NCBI GenBank assembly: GCA_965207475.1
Contig: OZ242278.1
Span: 1,984,001 to 2,048,000 of the forward strand
Length of the DNA: 64,000 bases
Direction of reading: 5' to 3'
From: WTFY01 sp011523795
GTDB taxonomy: Bacteria; Pseudomonadota; Gammaproteobacteria; UBA4575
How positions within the stretch are numbered: position 1 is the stretch's first letter; each line of letters starts with the position of its first letter. The notes beneath the pieces are model-generated. The model saw only the letters and a list, made by a program, of their open reading frames with translations, did not search any database and had not been told where the DNA came from. Both the position numbers and the translations under genes were made by a program. Below, piece by piece: positions 10,679 to 19,767 of this stretch.

Positions 10679-12613
10679 TTGAACGATATGGTTAAAAATT
10701 TATTGCTTTGGGCGGTGATTGCGGTTGTGTTGATGACCGTTTTCAACAATTTCGCACCTCGACCGGAGTCGCCGGCGGAGCTTGCGTATTCCAAGTTCAT
10801 CGAGCAGGTGCGTTCCAACAACGTGAGGTCGGTTCTGATCAGTCCGGACGGGCGCCACATCAAGGGGGTGTATGAGAGCGGTGAGTCCTTTGAGACCTTC
10901 AGTCCGGGTGACCCGGAACTGGTCAATGACCTGCTCGAGCATAACGTGGAAATCGAGGCTGGTGAAGCCAAGCCTCGCTCGCTGCTGCTCGATATCCTGA
11001 TCAGCTGGTTCCCCATGCTGTTGCTGATCGGCGTATGGATATTTTTCATGCGTCAGATGCAGGGCGGCGGTGCGGGCCGTGGTGCCATGTCGTTTGGAAA
11101 AAGCAAGGCCCGCCTGATGAGCGAAGACCAGATCAAGATCACTTTCAACGACGTGGCGGGCATAGAAGAGGCCAAGGAAGAAGTGTCGGAACTGGTCGAG
11201 TTCCTGCGTGATCCCGGCAAGTTCCAGAAACTTGGCGGCAAGATCCCGCGTGGAGTGCTGATGATCGGATCGCCCGGCACGGGCAAGACACTGCTTGCCA
11301 AGGCAATTGCCGGCGAAGCCAAGGTGCCGTTCTTTACCATTTCAGGTTCCGATTTTGTGGAGATGTTCGTGGGGGTCGGCGCATCCCGGGTACGTGACAT
11401 GTTCAACCAGGCCAAGAAACATTCGCCCTGTATCATTTTCATCGACGAGATCGATGCGGTGGGACGTCATCGTGGTGCCGGGCTGGGCGGAGGCCATGAC
11501 GAGCGCGAACAGACGCTGAACCAGTTGCTGGTTGAAATGGACGGTTTTGACGGCAACGTGGGCGTGATCGTGATCGCTGCGACCAACCGTCCCGATGTGC
11601 TGGACCCGGCCCTGCTGCGTCCCGGCCGGTTCGACCGCCAGGTCACCGTGCCATTGCCGGATATCAGGGGACGTGAACAGATCCTGAAAGTACACATGCG
11701 CAAGGTGCCGGTCGGCAAGGACGTGCGTGCGGATTTCATCGCACGGGGTACACCCGGGTTCTCGGGAGCCGATCTGGCCAACCTGGTCAACGAGGCCGCG
11801 TTGTTCGCGGCACGCGCCAACAAGCGCACCGTGAACATGGAAGAGTTCGAGCGTGCCAAGGACAAGGTACTGATGGGCACCGAGCGTAAGTCCATGGTGA
11901 TGAGTGATGACGAGAAGAAGCTGACTGCATACCACGAGTCAGGGCATGCGATCGTGGGCCGCCTGGTACCCGAGCACGATCCGGTCTACAAGGTCACGAT
12001 CATTCCCAGGGGGCGTGCGCTGGGCGTAACCATGTTCTTGCCCGAAGAAGACCGCTACAGTCACAGCAAGCAGCGCCTGGAAAGCCAGATCTCCAGCCTG
12101 TTTGGAGGACGCGTTGCCGAGGAACTGATCTTTGGCCATGACGCGGTGACCACGGGTGCATCCAACGACATTGAGCGTGCCACCGAGATTGCCCGCGCGA
12201 TGGTCACCAAGTGGGGGCTTTCTGAAAAAATGGGGCCGCTGTCGTACGGCGATGAGGACGGCGAGGTATTCCTGGGTCATTCCGTGACGCAGCACAAGAC
12301 TGTCTCGGACGACACAGCCAATTCGATCGACCAGGAAGTGCGCAGGATCATCGACAGCAATTACGAGCGCGCGCTGACAATCATCAATGAAAATATGGAC
12401 AAGCTCCATATCATGGCCAAGGCGCTGATGAAATACGAAACGCTGGATACGGAGCAGATCGATGACATCATGGCGGGAGGCGAGCCGCGCCCGCCTGAGA
12501 ACTGGATGGATTCGGATGATGGTACGGACCCGGGCAAGACAGCCAAGCCCTCCGGCGAAGACGGGGCTTCCAAGGATTCGGACCCGATTGGCGGTCCTGC
12601 AAGCGAACACTGA
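10679..12613 (+). CDS. ftsH: FtsH, ATP-dependent zinc metalloprotease
   Basis: FtsH is a membrane-anchored AAA+ protease that degrades damaged membrane proteins and regulators such as sigma-32 and LpxC. It has 644 residues, the same as E. coli FtsH. Two N-terminal membrane segments (about 6-24 and 101-124) enclose a periplasmic domain. The AAA domain has Walker A GSPGTGKT at 197-204 and the second region of homology. The zinc protease motif HESGH lies near residue 420. The start may be the TTG at 10679 or the ATG three codons later (10688). The C-terminal tail is acidic and low in complexity. Confidence 0.98.
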   Translation: MNDMVKNLLLWAVIAVVLMTVFNNFAPRPESPAELAYSKFIEQVRSNNVRSVLISPDGRHIKGVYESGESFETFSPGDPELVNDLLEHNVEIEAGEAKPRSLLLDILISWFPMLLLIGVWIFFMRQMQGGGAGRGAMSFGKSKARLMSEDQIKITFNDVAGIEEAKEEVSELVEFLRDPGKFQKLGGKIPRGVLMIGSPGTGKTLLAKAIAGEAKVPFFTISGSDFVEMFVGVGASRVRDMFNQAKKHSPCIIFIDEIDAVGRHRGAGLGGGHDEREQTLNQLLVEMDGFDGNVGVIVIAATNRPDVLDPALLRPGRFDRQVTVPLPDIRGREQILKVHMRKVPVGKDVRADFIARGTPGFSGADLANLVNEAALFAARANKRTVNMEEFERAKDKVLMGTERKSMVMSDDEKKLTAYHESGHAIVGRLVPEHDPVYKVTIIPRGRALGVTMFLPEEDRYSHSKQRLESQISSLFGGRVAEELIFGHDAVTTGASNDIERATEIARAMVTKWGLSEKMGPLSYGDEDGEVFLGHSVTQHKTVSDDTANSIDQEVRRIIDSNYERALTIINENMDKLHIMAKALMKYETLDTEQIDDIMAGGEPRPPENWMDSDDGTDPGKTAKPSGEDGASKDSDPIGGPASEH

Positions 12614-12736
12614 GCCGGCCGGCCAGGCAGGCCCGGGGTTCCCTGGACTGCAAGAAGGTACGTAGGCAAGGGGATCTTCGTACAGACAGGCATCACTTTG
12701 CCACTCTCGGGGTTCGGTCAACATTCTGGGGAGCGC

Positions 12737-14071
12737 ATGGGGCGAAAATATTTTGGTACGGACGGCATACGCGGTCGCGTGGGCGATGGCGTGATGACGC
12801 CCGATTTTGTTCTGAAGCTGGGATGGGCCGCAGGACGTGTCTTGTGTTCGGATGACCGGAACCTGGTCCTTATCGGCAAGGACACGCGCATCTCCGGCTA
12901 CATGTTCGAGTCCGTTCTCGAAGCCGGCCTGTCAGCAGCCGGTGTCAGCAGCCGGTTGCTGGGCCCCATGCCCACCCCGGCCGTTGCATACCTCACGCGT
13001 ACCCTGCGTGCCGCGGCCGGAATCGTCATCAGCGCATCCCACAACCGGTACCATGATAACGGGGTGAAGTTTTTTTCCGCGGAAGGGAAAAAACTGCCCG
13101 ATGAGGCCGAAATTGAAATCGAGGAACAGATCGGGTGCGAACTGGCCGTGGTCAGTTCGAACAGGCTGGGTAAGGTGGAGCGGGTCAATGATGCCGCGGG
13201 CCGCTATATCGAGTTCTGCAAGAGTACCGTGCCGGCAAGAACCTGGCTGAACGGCCTGAAGATCGTGGTCGACTGTGCGCACGGTGCCACCTATCACATT
13301 GCCCCCAGCGTGTTCTCGGAGCTGGGCGCCGAGGTGATCTCCACCGCATCCCAGCCAAACGGCTTTAATATCAACGAAGGATGCGGGTCCACGGACCCGG
13401 GCGTGCTTTGTTCGGCGGTGCTGGACCATCAGGCTGATCTTGGCATAGCGATAGACGGTGACGGTGACCGGGTAATCATGGCGGATGCCACCGGGGCGAC
13501 GGTCGATGGGGATGAGTTGCTGTTCCTGATCGCGCAGGCACGAAAGTCTGAAAATACCCTGCAGGGAGGGGTGGTGGGCACCCAGATGAGCAACCTGGGC
13601 CTGGAGCATGCCCTGAGGGATGCGGGCATCGGGTTCAAGCGTGCAGCAGTGGGGGACCGCCACGTGGTGGAGATGCTGCATGCACATTCCTGGATACTCG
13701 GCGGGGAGCCGACGGGACATATCATCTGTCTGGACCGCATGACGACCTGTGATGCAATCGTCTCCGCACTGCAGGTTTTGCAAATACTGGTTACGACCGG
13801 ACGCAGCCTCCACGAAGCCAAGTCGGGAATGTACAAATACCCGCAAACCCTGATCAATATTCCCGTGAATTCCAGGGTGGACATCGAAAGTGTGCCCGAG
13901 ATCCAGCAGGTAATCCAGCATGCCGAATCGGATCTTGGTGACTCGGGCAGGGTGTTGCTGCGGCCTTCCGGCACGGAGCCCCTGGTCAGGGTAATGGTGG
14001 AGGGGGCAGATGCCCTGAAAGTGGAGCAGCTTGCCCAGCAGATTGCAGAACGCGTCTCGACCTGCTGCTAG
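12737..14071 (+). CDS. glmM: GlmM, phosphoglucosamine mutase
   Basis: GlmM converts glucosamine-6-phosphate to glucosamine-1-phosphate on the way to UDP-GlcNAc for cell wall and LPS. From the ATG at 12737 it has 444 residues, as in E. coli (445). That start follows GGGGAG and begins with the family sequence MGRKYFGTDGIRG. The phosphorylated serine is Ser101 in ISASHN, and the metal-binding loop reads AIDGDGDR. A longer frame from 12698 exists but is not conserved in character. folP, often found between ftsH and glmM, is not present. Confidence 0.97.
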   Translation: MGRKYFGTDGIRGRVGDGVMTPDFVLKLGWAAGRVLCSDDRNLVLIGKDTRISGYMFESVLEAGLSAAGVSSRLLGPMPTPAVAYLTRTLRAAAGIVISASHNRYHDNGVKFFSAEGKKLPDEAEIEIEEQIGCELAVVSSNRLGKVERVNDAAGRYIEFCKSTVPARTWLNGLKIVVDCAHGATYHIAPSVFSELGAEVISTASQPNGFNINEGCGSTDPGVLCSAVLDHQADLGIAIDGDGDRVIMADATGATVDGDELLFLIAQARKSENTLQGGVVGTQMSNLGLEHALRDAGIGFKRAAVGDRHVVEMLHAHSWILGGEPTGHIICLDRMTTCDAIVSALQVLQILVTTGRSLHEAKSGMYKYPQTLINIPVNSRVDIESVPEIQQVIQHAESDLGDSGRVLLRPSGTEPLVRVMVEGADALKVEQLAQQIAERVSTCC

Positions 14072-14178
14072 CCGGTACCTGGCAGCCGAAAGGAATACGA
14101 TGACCTGTTTCCCTGGTTTGCTTAATTAGCCGGTGATAGGTAAGCTGCGCTCTTTTGATTTTGAGCGGATCGGATTTC

Positions 14179-14931
14179 ATGCGTAAGCCTCTAGTGGCCG
14201 GAAACTGGAAATTGAACGGTTCCACGGAGATGGTTTCTGCATTGCTGTCCGGCATCTCGCAACGGCTTTCCACCTCCAGGAATACCGAGGTAGCCGTATG
14301 CCCGCCTTTCATTTACCTGGAGCAGGCTAGGCAGCAACTGGAAGGTGGGGAAATCGCCCTGGGAGCCCAGGATTGCTCGGGCCAGCAGGTGGGTGCCTAC
14401 ACGGGAGAAGTTTCAGCCGAAATGATCCGGGAGTTCGGTTGCAGGTATATAATTGTCGGGCACTCGGAGCGCCGGCACATCTATATGGAAAGTGACGCCA
14501 TGGTCGCGGCAAAATTTGACCGGGTCAGGGAAAGCCGCATGATGCCCATATTGTGCGTGGGAGAGACCTTGGAGGAGCGTGAGGAAGGCAGGACACAAGC
14601 CGTGATTTCCAGGCAGCTTGATGCGGTGCTGGATCGTTCCGGAACGGCAGGGTTCAGGGACGCGGTGATCGCATACGAACCGGTCTGGGCAATTGGTACC
14701 GGAAAGACCGCAACGCCTGACCAGGCCCAGCAGGTACACGCTTTCATTCGCGGCAAACTGGCAGGGCTGGATGAAGAAATTGCAGCCCGTATACGAATTC
14801 TTTATGGTGGCAGCGTGAAGCCGGAGAATGCCCGGTCACTGCTGCAGGAAAACGACATCGACGGGGGCCTGATTGGTGGTGCAGCACTCGAGGCTGAAGA
14901 CTTTGCGGCCATCGTCGCGGTAGGAGGATGA
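14179..14931 (+). CDS. tpiA: TpiA, triosephosphate isomerase
   Basis: This glycolytic enzyme interconverts dihydroxyacetone phosphate and glyceraldehyde-3-phosphate. From ATG 14179 it has 250 residues and starts MRKPLVAGNWKLNG with the catalytic lysine. The catalytic histidine lies in VGHSERR and the catalytic glutamate in AYEPVWAIGTG. The phosphate-binding loops YGGSVKPEN and GGLIGGAALE are present. An upstream in-frame TTG at 14155 gives a longer frame but lacks support. It lies between glmM and secG, with secG 33 bases behind it, as in many gammaproteobacteria. Confidence 0.97.
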   Translation: MRKPLVAGNWKLNGSTEMVSALLSGISQRLSTSRNTEVAVCPPFIYLEQARQQLEGGEIALGAQDCSGQQVGAYTGEVSAEMIREFGCRYIIVGHSERRHIYMESDAMVAAKFDRVRESRMMPILCVGETLEEREEGRTQAVISRQLDAVLDRSGTAGFRDAVIAYEPVWAIGTGKTATPDQAQQVHAFIRGKLAGLDEEIAARIRILYGGSVKPENARSLLQENDIDGGLIGGAALEAEDFAAIVAVGG

Positions 14932-14964
14932 TTCCCTGATGACCGGTGGATACAGGTAACTGTC

Positions 14965-15435
14965 ATGTGGCTATACAGCATACTGGTGGCCATTGACGTC
15001 TTGCTTGCCGGTGCAATCATCGGACTTGTACTGATGCAGCAAGGTAAGGGTGCCGATGTGGGTGCGGCATTCGGCAGTGGTGCTTCTGGTACGGTCTTCG
15101 GGGCCAGGGGTTCGGCTTCGTTCCTGTCCCGGGCTACCGCGGTACTGGCTGTCCTGTTTTTTGCCAACAGCCTCTTGCTTGCGTACCTTGCAAGCAACCG
15201 GCCTGTCACGGAAAGTGTCATCAGCCAGGATGTGGTAATCGAGGACATGATCGATGTGCCTTCGGCCTCTGCAAGGGACGAGGACCTGTCCGAACCGTTA
15301 TTGCCTGGCGAGGAAGCCGGACTGCCCGTATCGTCTTTGCCCGCCGAGGAATCTGACTTGCCGGAACTGCCGGACACATATGATTCCGGTACAGTGGACT
15401 CTGACTTGCCTGAAACGGACTTTCCGGGCAACTAG
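14965..15435 (+). CDS. secG: SecG, protein translocase subunit with acidic tail
   Basis: SecG is the small accessory subunit of the SecYEG channel in the inner membrane. The first 85 residues match the family: a hydrophobic helix, the conserved LMQQGKGADVGAAFGSGASG, then GSASFLSRAT and a second hydrophobic helix. The protein has 156 residues (about 110 in E. coli). The extra C-terminal part is acidic and built of short repeats such as LPGEE, LPAEE and SDLPE. In E. coli tRNA-Leu(GAG) follows secG directly; here 5.7 kb of other genes lie between them. Confidence 0.93.
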   Translation: MWLYSILVAIDVLLAGAIIGLVLMQQGKGADVGAAFGSGASGTVFGARGSASFLSRATAVLAVLFFANSLLLAYLASNRPVTESVISQDVVIEDMIDVPSASARDEDLSEPLLPGEEAGLPVSSLPAEESDLPELPDTYDSGTVDSDLPETDFPGN

Positions 15436-15536
15436 GGTAAAATCTCTAGTTGATGGCTCCGATGGCGGGTATTGATGTCATCAGGCCACGCCCTTGGTAC
15501 CCGTTCTTCTCATATCATGAATCCAGGTGAGCGTGG

Positions 15537-17243
15537 ATGAGCAAGTCCAGGTCATATGCCTGGTATGAGAAGCATGCCAGGGAGACCGCGGCCCTCTACG
15601 AGTCAGTGAGCACGCAGGACATGCTGGGCTGGCTTCAGAATTTCATGCCAGCCGAGGGTGCCCGTATCCTGGATGTTGGGGCAGGGAGTGGAAGGGATGC
15701 GGCTTGGTTGGCCCGACGGGGATACCAGGTAGTGGCTGTCGAGCCATCTCCTGCAATGCGGGTAGAAGCCGGGAAACGCCATGAAGGGCTGAACATACAA
15801 TGGGAGGCAGAACAGCTTCCCGATCTGCCCAGGGCATCGGGCAGGGGCCCTTACGACCTGATCCTGCTGAGTGCGGTTTGGATGCACGTGGCCCAGGCAA
15901 AACGAAAGAGAGCATTCAGGAAGCTTGTCAATCTGCTCGGGCCGGGCGGGACCCTTGCAGTTACCTTGCGGCAGGGTCCGGAAATTCCCGAACGCGGCAT
16001 CCATGAGGTAACTTCGGCAGAACTGGAAAACCTGGCGCATGATCACGGGGCACTCGTAGTACATTGCGACGAAAGCGTGGATCAGTTGGGAAGGGAGGAT
16101 GTTTGCTGGACACGAATCGCGATACAGTTTCCGGATGACGGCACCGGGACTTTGCCGCTTTTGCGCCACATCATTCTCAAGCAAAACAAAAGCGCTACCC
16201 ACAAGCTGGCTCTCTTGCGGACGCTATGTCGTATCGCGGAAAGCTCTGCAGGCATCGGGCGAATTAACGAGGACGGCACAGTAAGCATCCCGATGGGCCT
16301 GGTGGCCCTGACCTGGCTTCGCCTGTTCATGCCCTTGCTGGCGAGGCATTACCCGCAGCATCCGACGAATGTTGGAACCAAGGGTCTTGGATTCGTAAAG
16401 CAGGCCTTCCTGAAGCTGCAGGGGCTTTCACACCTTGACCTGAGGATGGGCATGCGGTTTCAGGGAGCACAGGGTGTGGCATTGCACCAAGCGCTGAAGG
16501 ATGCGGCGGCTAACATCAGGGCGATGCCGGTAAAATATATGACTTACCCAAATGGAGAGCCGATCCTGGAAGTAACGAAGACGGGCAGGCAGTATCGGCC
16601 GGGTATGATTCTGCTGAGCGAGGAGTACCTGTCTGGATTCGGTGAGATGCGGATTCCGCTGGATCTGTGGCAAACCCTGAGAAAGCACACGATATGGGTA
16701 GAGCCCGTAGTCGTGTCTGAGTGGGGTGAGATGATTCGGAGATATGCGAAGGGCCAGGAGAGGAAACTGGAAGAATCCCAGATCAGGCAAGCGATGGTAT
16801 GGGCGGAACCGGACCGTGATGTACACGTCCCCAAGCAGCAGGCGATGAAGCTGCTGGAGAAAAGGCAGCTGTTTTGCGTGTGGACTGGGAAGCACTTGGG
16901 TAAAGCGTCCCTGGACATGGACCACTGTCTGCCATGGTCAGTGTGGTCCTGCGGAGACCTCTGGAACCTGATGCCGGCTCAACGCTCAGTAAACCAGAAT
17001 AAGAAAAGAGACCTTTTGCCGAGTGATACCGTGATGGACAATGCCGAGGAGAGGATTCTGGACTGGTGGGACAAGGCGTACTACCGCACGCCCTGGTTGC
17101 AGGAGCAGTTTCTCCTGGAGGCTTGTTCAAGCCTGCCGGGCATACGGCCGGACGATAGTGCGCCGGAGTCGGTATTCGAATCTGTCTGCCTGCAGCGTGC
17201 CAAGCTTAGACGGGATCAGCAAGCGCCTGAATGGGATGGGTGA
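15537..17243 (+). CDS. SAM-dependent methyltransferase fused to an HNH nuclease
   Basis: This 568-residue protein joins two enzymatic parts. Residues 1-210 form a class I methyltransferase: motif I is LDVGAGSGRD (45-54), followed by VVAVEPSP. Residues 210-430 form a linker with a stretch KSATHKLALLRTLCRIAES often seen in HNH proteins. Near 450-500 an HNH motif reads MDHCLPWS, then DLWNLMP and SVNQNKK, with the Asp-His, Asn and Asn-Lys positions in place. Target and role are unknown; defence or modification is a guess. The ATG at 15537 is 102 bases after secG. It is convergent with the next gene. Confidence 0.8.
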   Translation: MSKSRSYAWYEKHARETAALYESVSTQDMLGWLQNFMPAEGARILDVGAGSGRDAAWLARRGYQVVAVEPSPAMRVEAGKRHEGLNIQWEAEQLPDLPRASGRGPYDLILLSAVWMHVAQAKRKRAFRKLVNLLGPGGTLAVTLRQGPEIPERGIHEVTSAELENLAHDHGALVVHCDESVDQLGREDVCWTRIAIQFPDDGTGTLPLLRHIILKQNKSATHKLALLRTLCRIAESSAGIGRINEDGTVSIPMGLVALTWLRLFMPLLARHYPQHPTNVGTKGLGFVKQAFLKLQGLSHLDLRMGMRFQGAQGVALHQALKDAAANIRAMPVKYMTYPNGEPILEVTKTGRQYRPGMILLSEEYLSGFGEMRIPLDLWQTLRKHTIWVEPVVVSEWGEMIRRYAKGQERKLEESQIRQAMVWAEPDRDVHVPKQQAMKLLEKRQLFCVWTGKHLGKASLDMDHCLPWSVWSCGDLWNLMPAQRSVNQNKKRDLLPSDTVMDNAEERILDWWDKAYYRTPWLQEQFLLEACSSLPGIRPDDSAPESVFESVCLQRAKLRRDQQAPEWDG

Positions 17244-17270
17244 AACGGCGTAAGTCGCTAGGCTCCTTTC

Positions 17271-17372
17271 CTAACCGACCACGAATGCCATGATGATGGC
17301 ATACAACACGATCACTACACCAACAACCAGTGCAATCATGTCGTATCTCTTATAGTCATTGTCTTCAGGCAT
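17271..17372 (-). CDS. 33-residue single-span membrane protein
   Basis: This short frame starts at ATG 17372, eight bases after GGAGT. It encodes a charged N-terminus (MPEDNDYKRYD) followed by one hydrophobic helix that fills the rest of the protein. A longer frame upstream lacks a good start. The clear ribosome site and the clean charge/hydrophobic layout argue for a real small membrane protein. Its function is unknown. It lies 225 bases downstream of mgtE on the same strand and could belong to that operon. Confidence 0.55.
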   Translation of the reverse strand: MPEDNDYKRYDMIALVVGVVIVLYAIIMAFVVG

Positions 17373-17597
17373 GACTTGTACTCCTCGATCAAACAGTAAT
17401 AACCATGGATAGAAACTTCTGATGCGGGTAATAATCCCATGAACGGTATGGCTTGTCCATACGGTGATTCCAGAAACAGCCGGCTGCCTGATGCTGGACC
17501 GCCAGTCTCCACAGGTATTCGGTGAGTGGATTTCTTCTGATAATTTACACCATTGACCCTTCCGTTCTGCGTATGTCGAAGTCAAGGGTCTGCCAGT

Positions 17598-18920
17598 TCA
17601 GGGTACCAGCATGCCAGACAGCAAGCTCGCGACTCCCAGGAAAAAGAAAAATCCGCTGATATCCGTCACGGTTGTCAGGATGATTGAGGATGCGGCGGCA
17701 GGATCCTGTCCGAGTTTCTCCAGCGTGATCGGAACAAGTGCCCCGGCCAGTCCTGCCATGACCATGGCAAGCATCATCGAAGTCGCGATGACAATGACGA
17801 GACCAATCTGTCCGCTCCACAGGTATACACCAACTGCGCAAGGTACGGCTACTGACAAGCCGTTTAATATCCCTACACTGGCTTCCTTGCATGTCACTCT
17901 CAGCCACCCAGCCACCCTGATTTCACGTAGTGCAAGACTGCGCATGGTCACGGCAAGAGCCTGTGCACCGGCATTACCTGACTGACCGGCAACAACCGGC
18001 AACAATACGGCCAGGGCAGTAAACTGTGCGATCGTGTTTTCAAACAGGCCTACAACGGCGGCTGCCATGAATGCTGTGACCAGATTGACCTGTAACCAGG
18101 GCATTCTCTTTTTGAATGCAAACCCGATACTTGATGTCGCGCGTTCATCCTTGCTCGCACCCACCATCGTCTGGATATCCAGGGAAGCTGACTCCTTTAC
18201 AGCCTCGATGAGCTCAGAATGACGAATTACACCAAGCAGGACTCCCTCATGGTCAATGACAGGCATTTCTTCCAGTTTGTAGCGGTCCAGCCGATCGACG
18301 ACTTCTTCTACCGGGTCCATCGGAAACACGGCAGTAGCTGCGTTGTGCGCGAGGCTTGCAAGTGTCTTGTCCGGTTCTGCTAGGATGAGATCCTTGATTT
18401 CTATGACGGAGACCAGTTTGTTGTCCTCGTCTGTGACGTTAAGTTCGGCCACGTCCAGGTTTCGTGCCCTTCGCCTGAGCACCTCGACTGCCTCTGACAC
18501 GGTCTGTCCGCTTCGCATGGTCACGATACGTGTATCCATGATGTGGCCTGCCGTGTCGGGCGGATAGCTGAGAAGGCGCCTGAGTTCGGAGGCACTTGCA
18601 GTGTCGAGGCCTGCGAGAACTTCTTCGCGGTCCTCTTCTCTCATGCGGCTGAGCGTTACTGCAAATCCCTGGATATTTACCTGTCGTGCAAGTTGCGCAC
18701 GGTGATCGGCCGGGAAGTGAAGCAGGATCTCGCAACCTGCATTCGGGTCCAGTGCTTCCCAGGCTGCATTGCGACTTGGGAGCGGTAATTCTGTCAGCAG
18801 GCAGGCTGCGTCTTCAGCCTCGAACTGCTCAAGCATTACCGCAGCTTCTTCCGGGTGACTTTCAAAGAATTGCCTGACCAGGGCATCTACTGCCGGTGAG
18901 GCCTGCTCCTGTGTTTGCAT
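17598..18920 (-). CDS. mgtE: MgtE-type magnesium channel
   Basis: MgtE proteins are Mg2+-gated magnesium channels of the inner membrane. This protein of 440 residues has the full layout: an N-terminal alpha superhelix (about 1-130), a CBS pair (about 135-255), and a C-terminal membrane domain of five helices. The pore region contains PVVAGQSGNAGAQAL and the last helices contain TTVTDISGFFFFLG, both typical. The ATG at 18920 is one base after the stop of the upstream gene, so the two are translated as one unit. The upstream protein repeats the N and CBS domains without the membrane part. Confidence 0.93.
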   Translation of the reverse strand: MQTQEQASPAVDALVRQFFESHPEEAAVMLEQFEAEDAACLLTELPLPSRNAAWEALDPNAGCEILLHFPADHRAQLARQVNIQGFAVTLSRMREEDREEVLAGLDTASASELRRLLSYPPDTAGHIMDTRIVTMRSGQTVSEAVEVLRRRARNLDVAELNVTDEDNKLVSVIEIKDLILAEPDKTLASLAHNAATAVFPMDPVEEVVDRLDRYKLEEMPVIDHEGVLLGVIRHSELIEAVKESASLDIQTMVGASKDERATSSIGFAFKKRMPWLQVNLVTAFMAAAVVGLFENTIAQFTALAVLLPVVAGQSGNAGAQALAVTMRSLALREIRVAGWLRVTCKEASVGILNGLSVAVPCAVGVYLWSGQIGLVIVIATSMMLAMVMAGLAGALVPITLEKLGQDPAAASSIILTTVTDISGFFFFLGVASLLSGMLVP

Positions 18921-18921
18921 G

Positions 18922-19767
18922 TTACCGGCTCCCTTTTTCAGTCATGGGGTTCTTGGCGGACAGTGATGTGCTGAGGATGTTGGCGAGTCCGAGGTAGCAT
19001 GTTTCGGCAATGTCCAGCAGGGTTTCGGAAGAACTCTGTTCCGTACGTTTGGCACGCGGTCCTGCCAGTACGGAAAGCAGGGTGGCATGTCTCAGTACGC
19101 CAAGAAAGCGTTCCTGCCGGTCGATCACCGGCAAGTAGTCATTGTCCTGCCAGCCTGGGTTATTTACTACCATCTCGAGTGTTGCACTGGCTTTGAGCAT
19201 GTGGGCTACAGGCTTGAGGATGCGGTCCAGCAGGATGTCTTCATCGGTGGCCTGGATCAGTGAGATCAGGGGGATGGTGCCTTTGAGATGGTGGACATTG
19301 TTTACTACGTAGATCCGATCGCAATCGGGATATCCCTCATTGCTCAATCTTTTACGCGCCTTGCCGATCGTGCCGTCAAGCGGCAGGGTCAGTACAGTCG
19401 GCTCAATCCAGGCTCCCACCGTGGCTTGCGAGTAATTCCGGATCAGCGAAACCCTTGCAGTGATGCGCCAGGGAAGCCTGCCAAGTATCTGCTCACGCTT
19501 TTCCTTCGACACATGGTGAAGAATCCTTGTGATGGTTCTGAGCTCCAGCTCCGAAAGGTACTTGGCAGCAACGTTTTCTGGGAGTTGGGCTATGCATTTA
19601 GCAGCAGGGTACGGGAGCATTGAAGCGAGTAGCCGTGCGCCATGTTGATGCGGTATGGCCCGAATAAACTCCACGGAGACTTCCGGCGGCACTTCTTCAA
19701 GCACGCGCGCGGAGGTTTGCGGATGGCTCGTTGCGAAGTGCTCGGCCAGTTCAAATTTATACGACAT
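18922..19767 (-). CDS. Soluble MgtE-like protein (N domain plus CBS pair, no channel)
   Basis: The 281 residues resemble the cytosolic part of MgtE: a helical N domain with repeats such as LLASMLPYPAAKCIAQLPE and LSELELRTITRILHHVSKEKR (read as separate helices), then a CBS pair from about residue 120. No membrane segment is present. It overlaps mscS by 11 bases and ends one base before mgtE, so all three form a tight operon. It may be a regulatory partner of the channel or a separate Mg2+/nucleotide sensor. This is inference from domain content. Confidence 0.8.
   Translation of the reverse strand: MSYKFELAEHFATSHPQTSARVLEEVPPEVSVEFIRAIPHQHGARLLASMLPYPAAKCIAQLPENVAAKYLSELELRTITRILHHVSKEKREQILGRLPWRITARVSLIRNYSQATVGAWIEPTVLTLPLDGTIGKARKRLSNEGYPDCDRIYVVNNVHHLKGTIPLISLIQATDEDILLDRILKPVAHMLKASATLEMVVNNPGWQDNDYLPVIDRQERFLGVLRHATLLSVLAGPRAKRTEQSSSETLLDIAETCYLGLANILSTSLSAKNPMTEKGSR

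Noticed and set aside
12698..12736. Longer N-terminus for GlmM from a TTG
   Set aside because: The family start MGRKYFGTDG at 12737 has its own GGGGAG; the extra residues are not GlmM-like.
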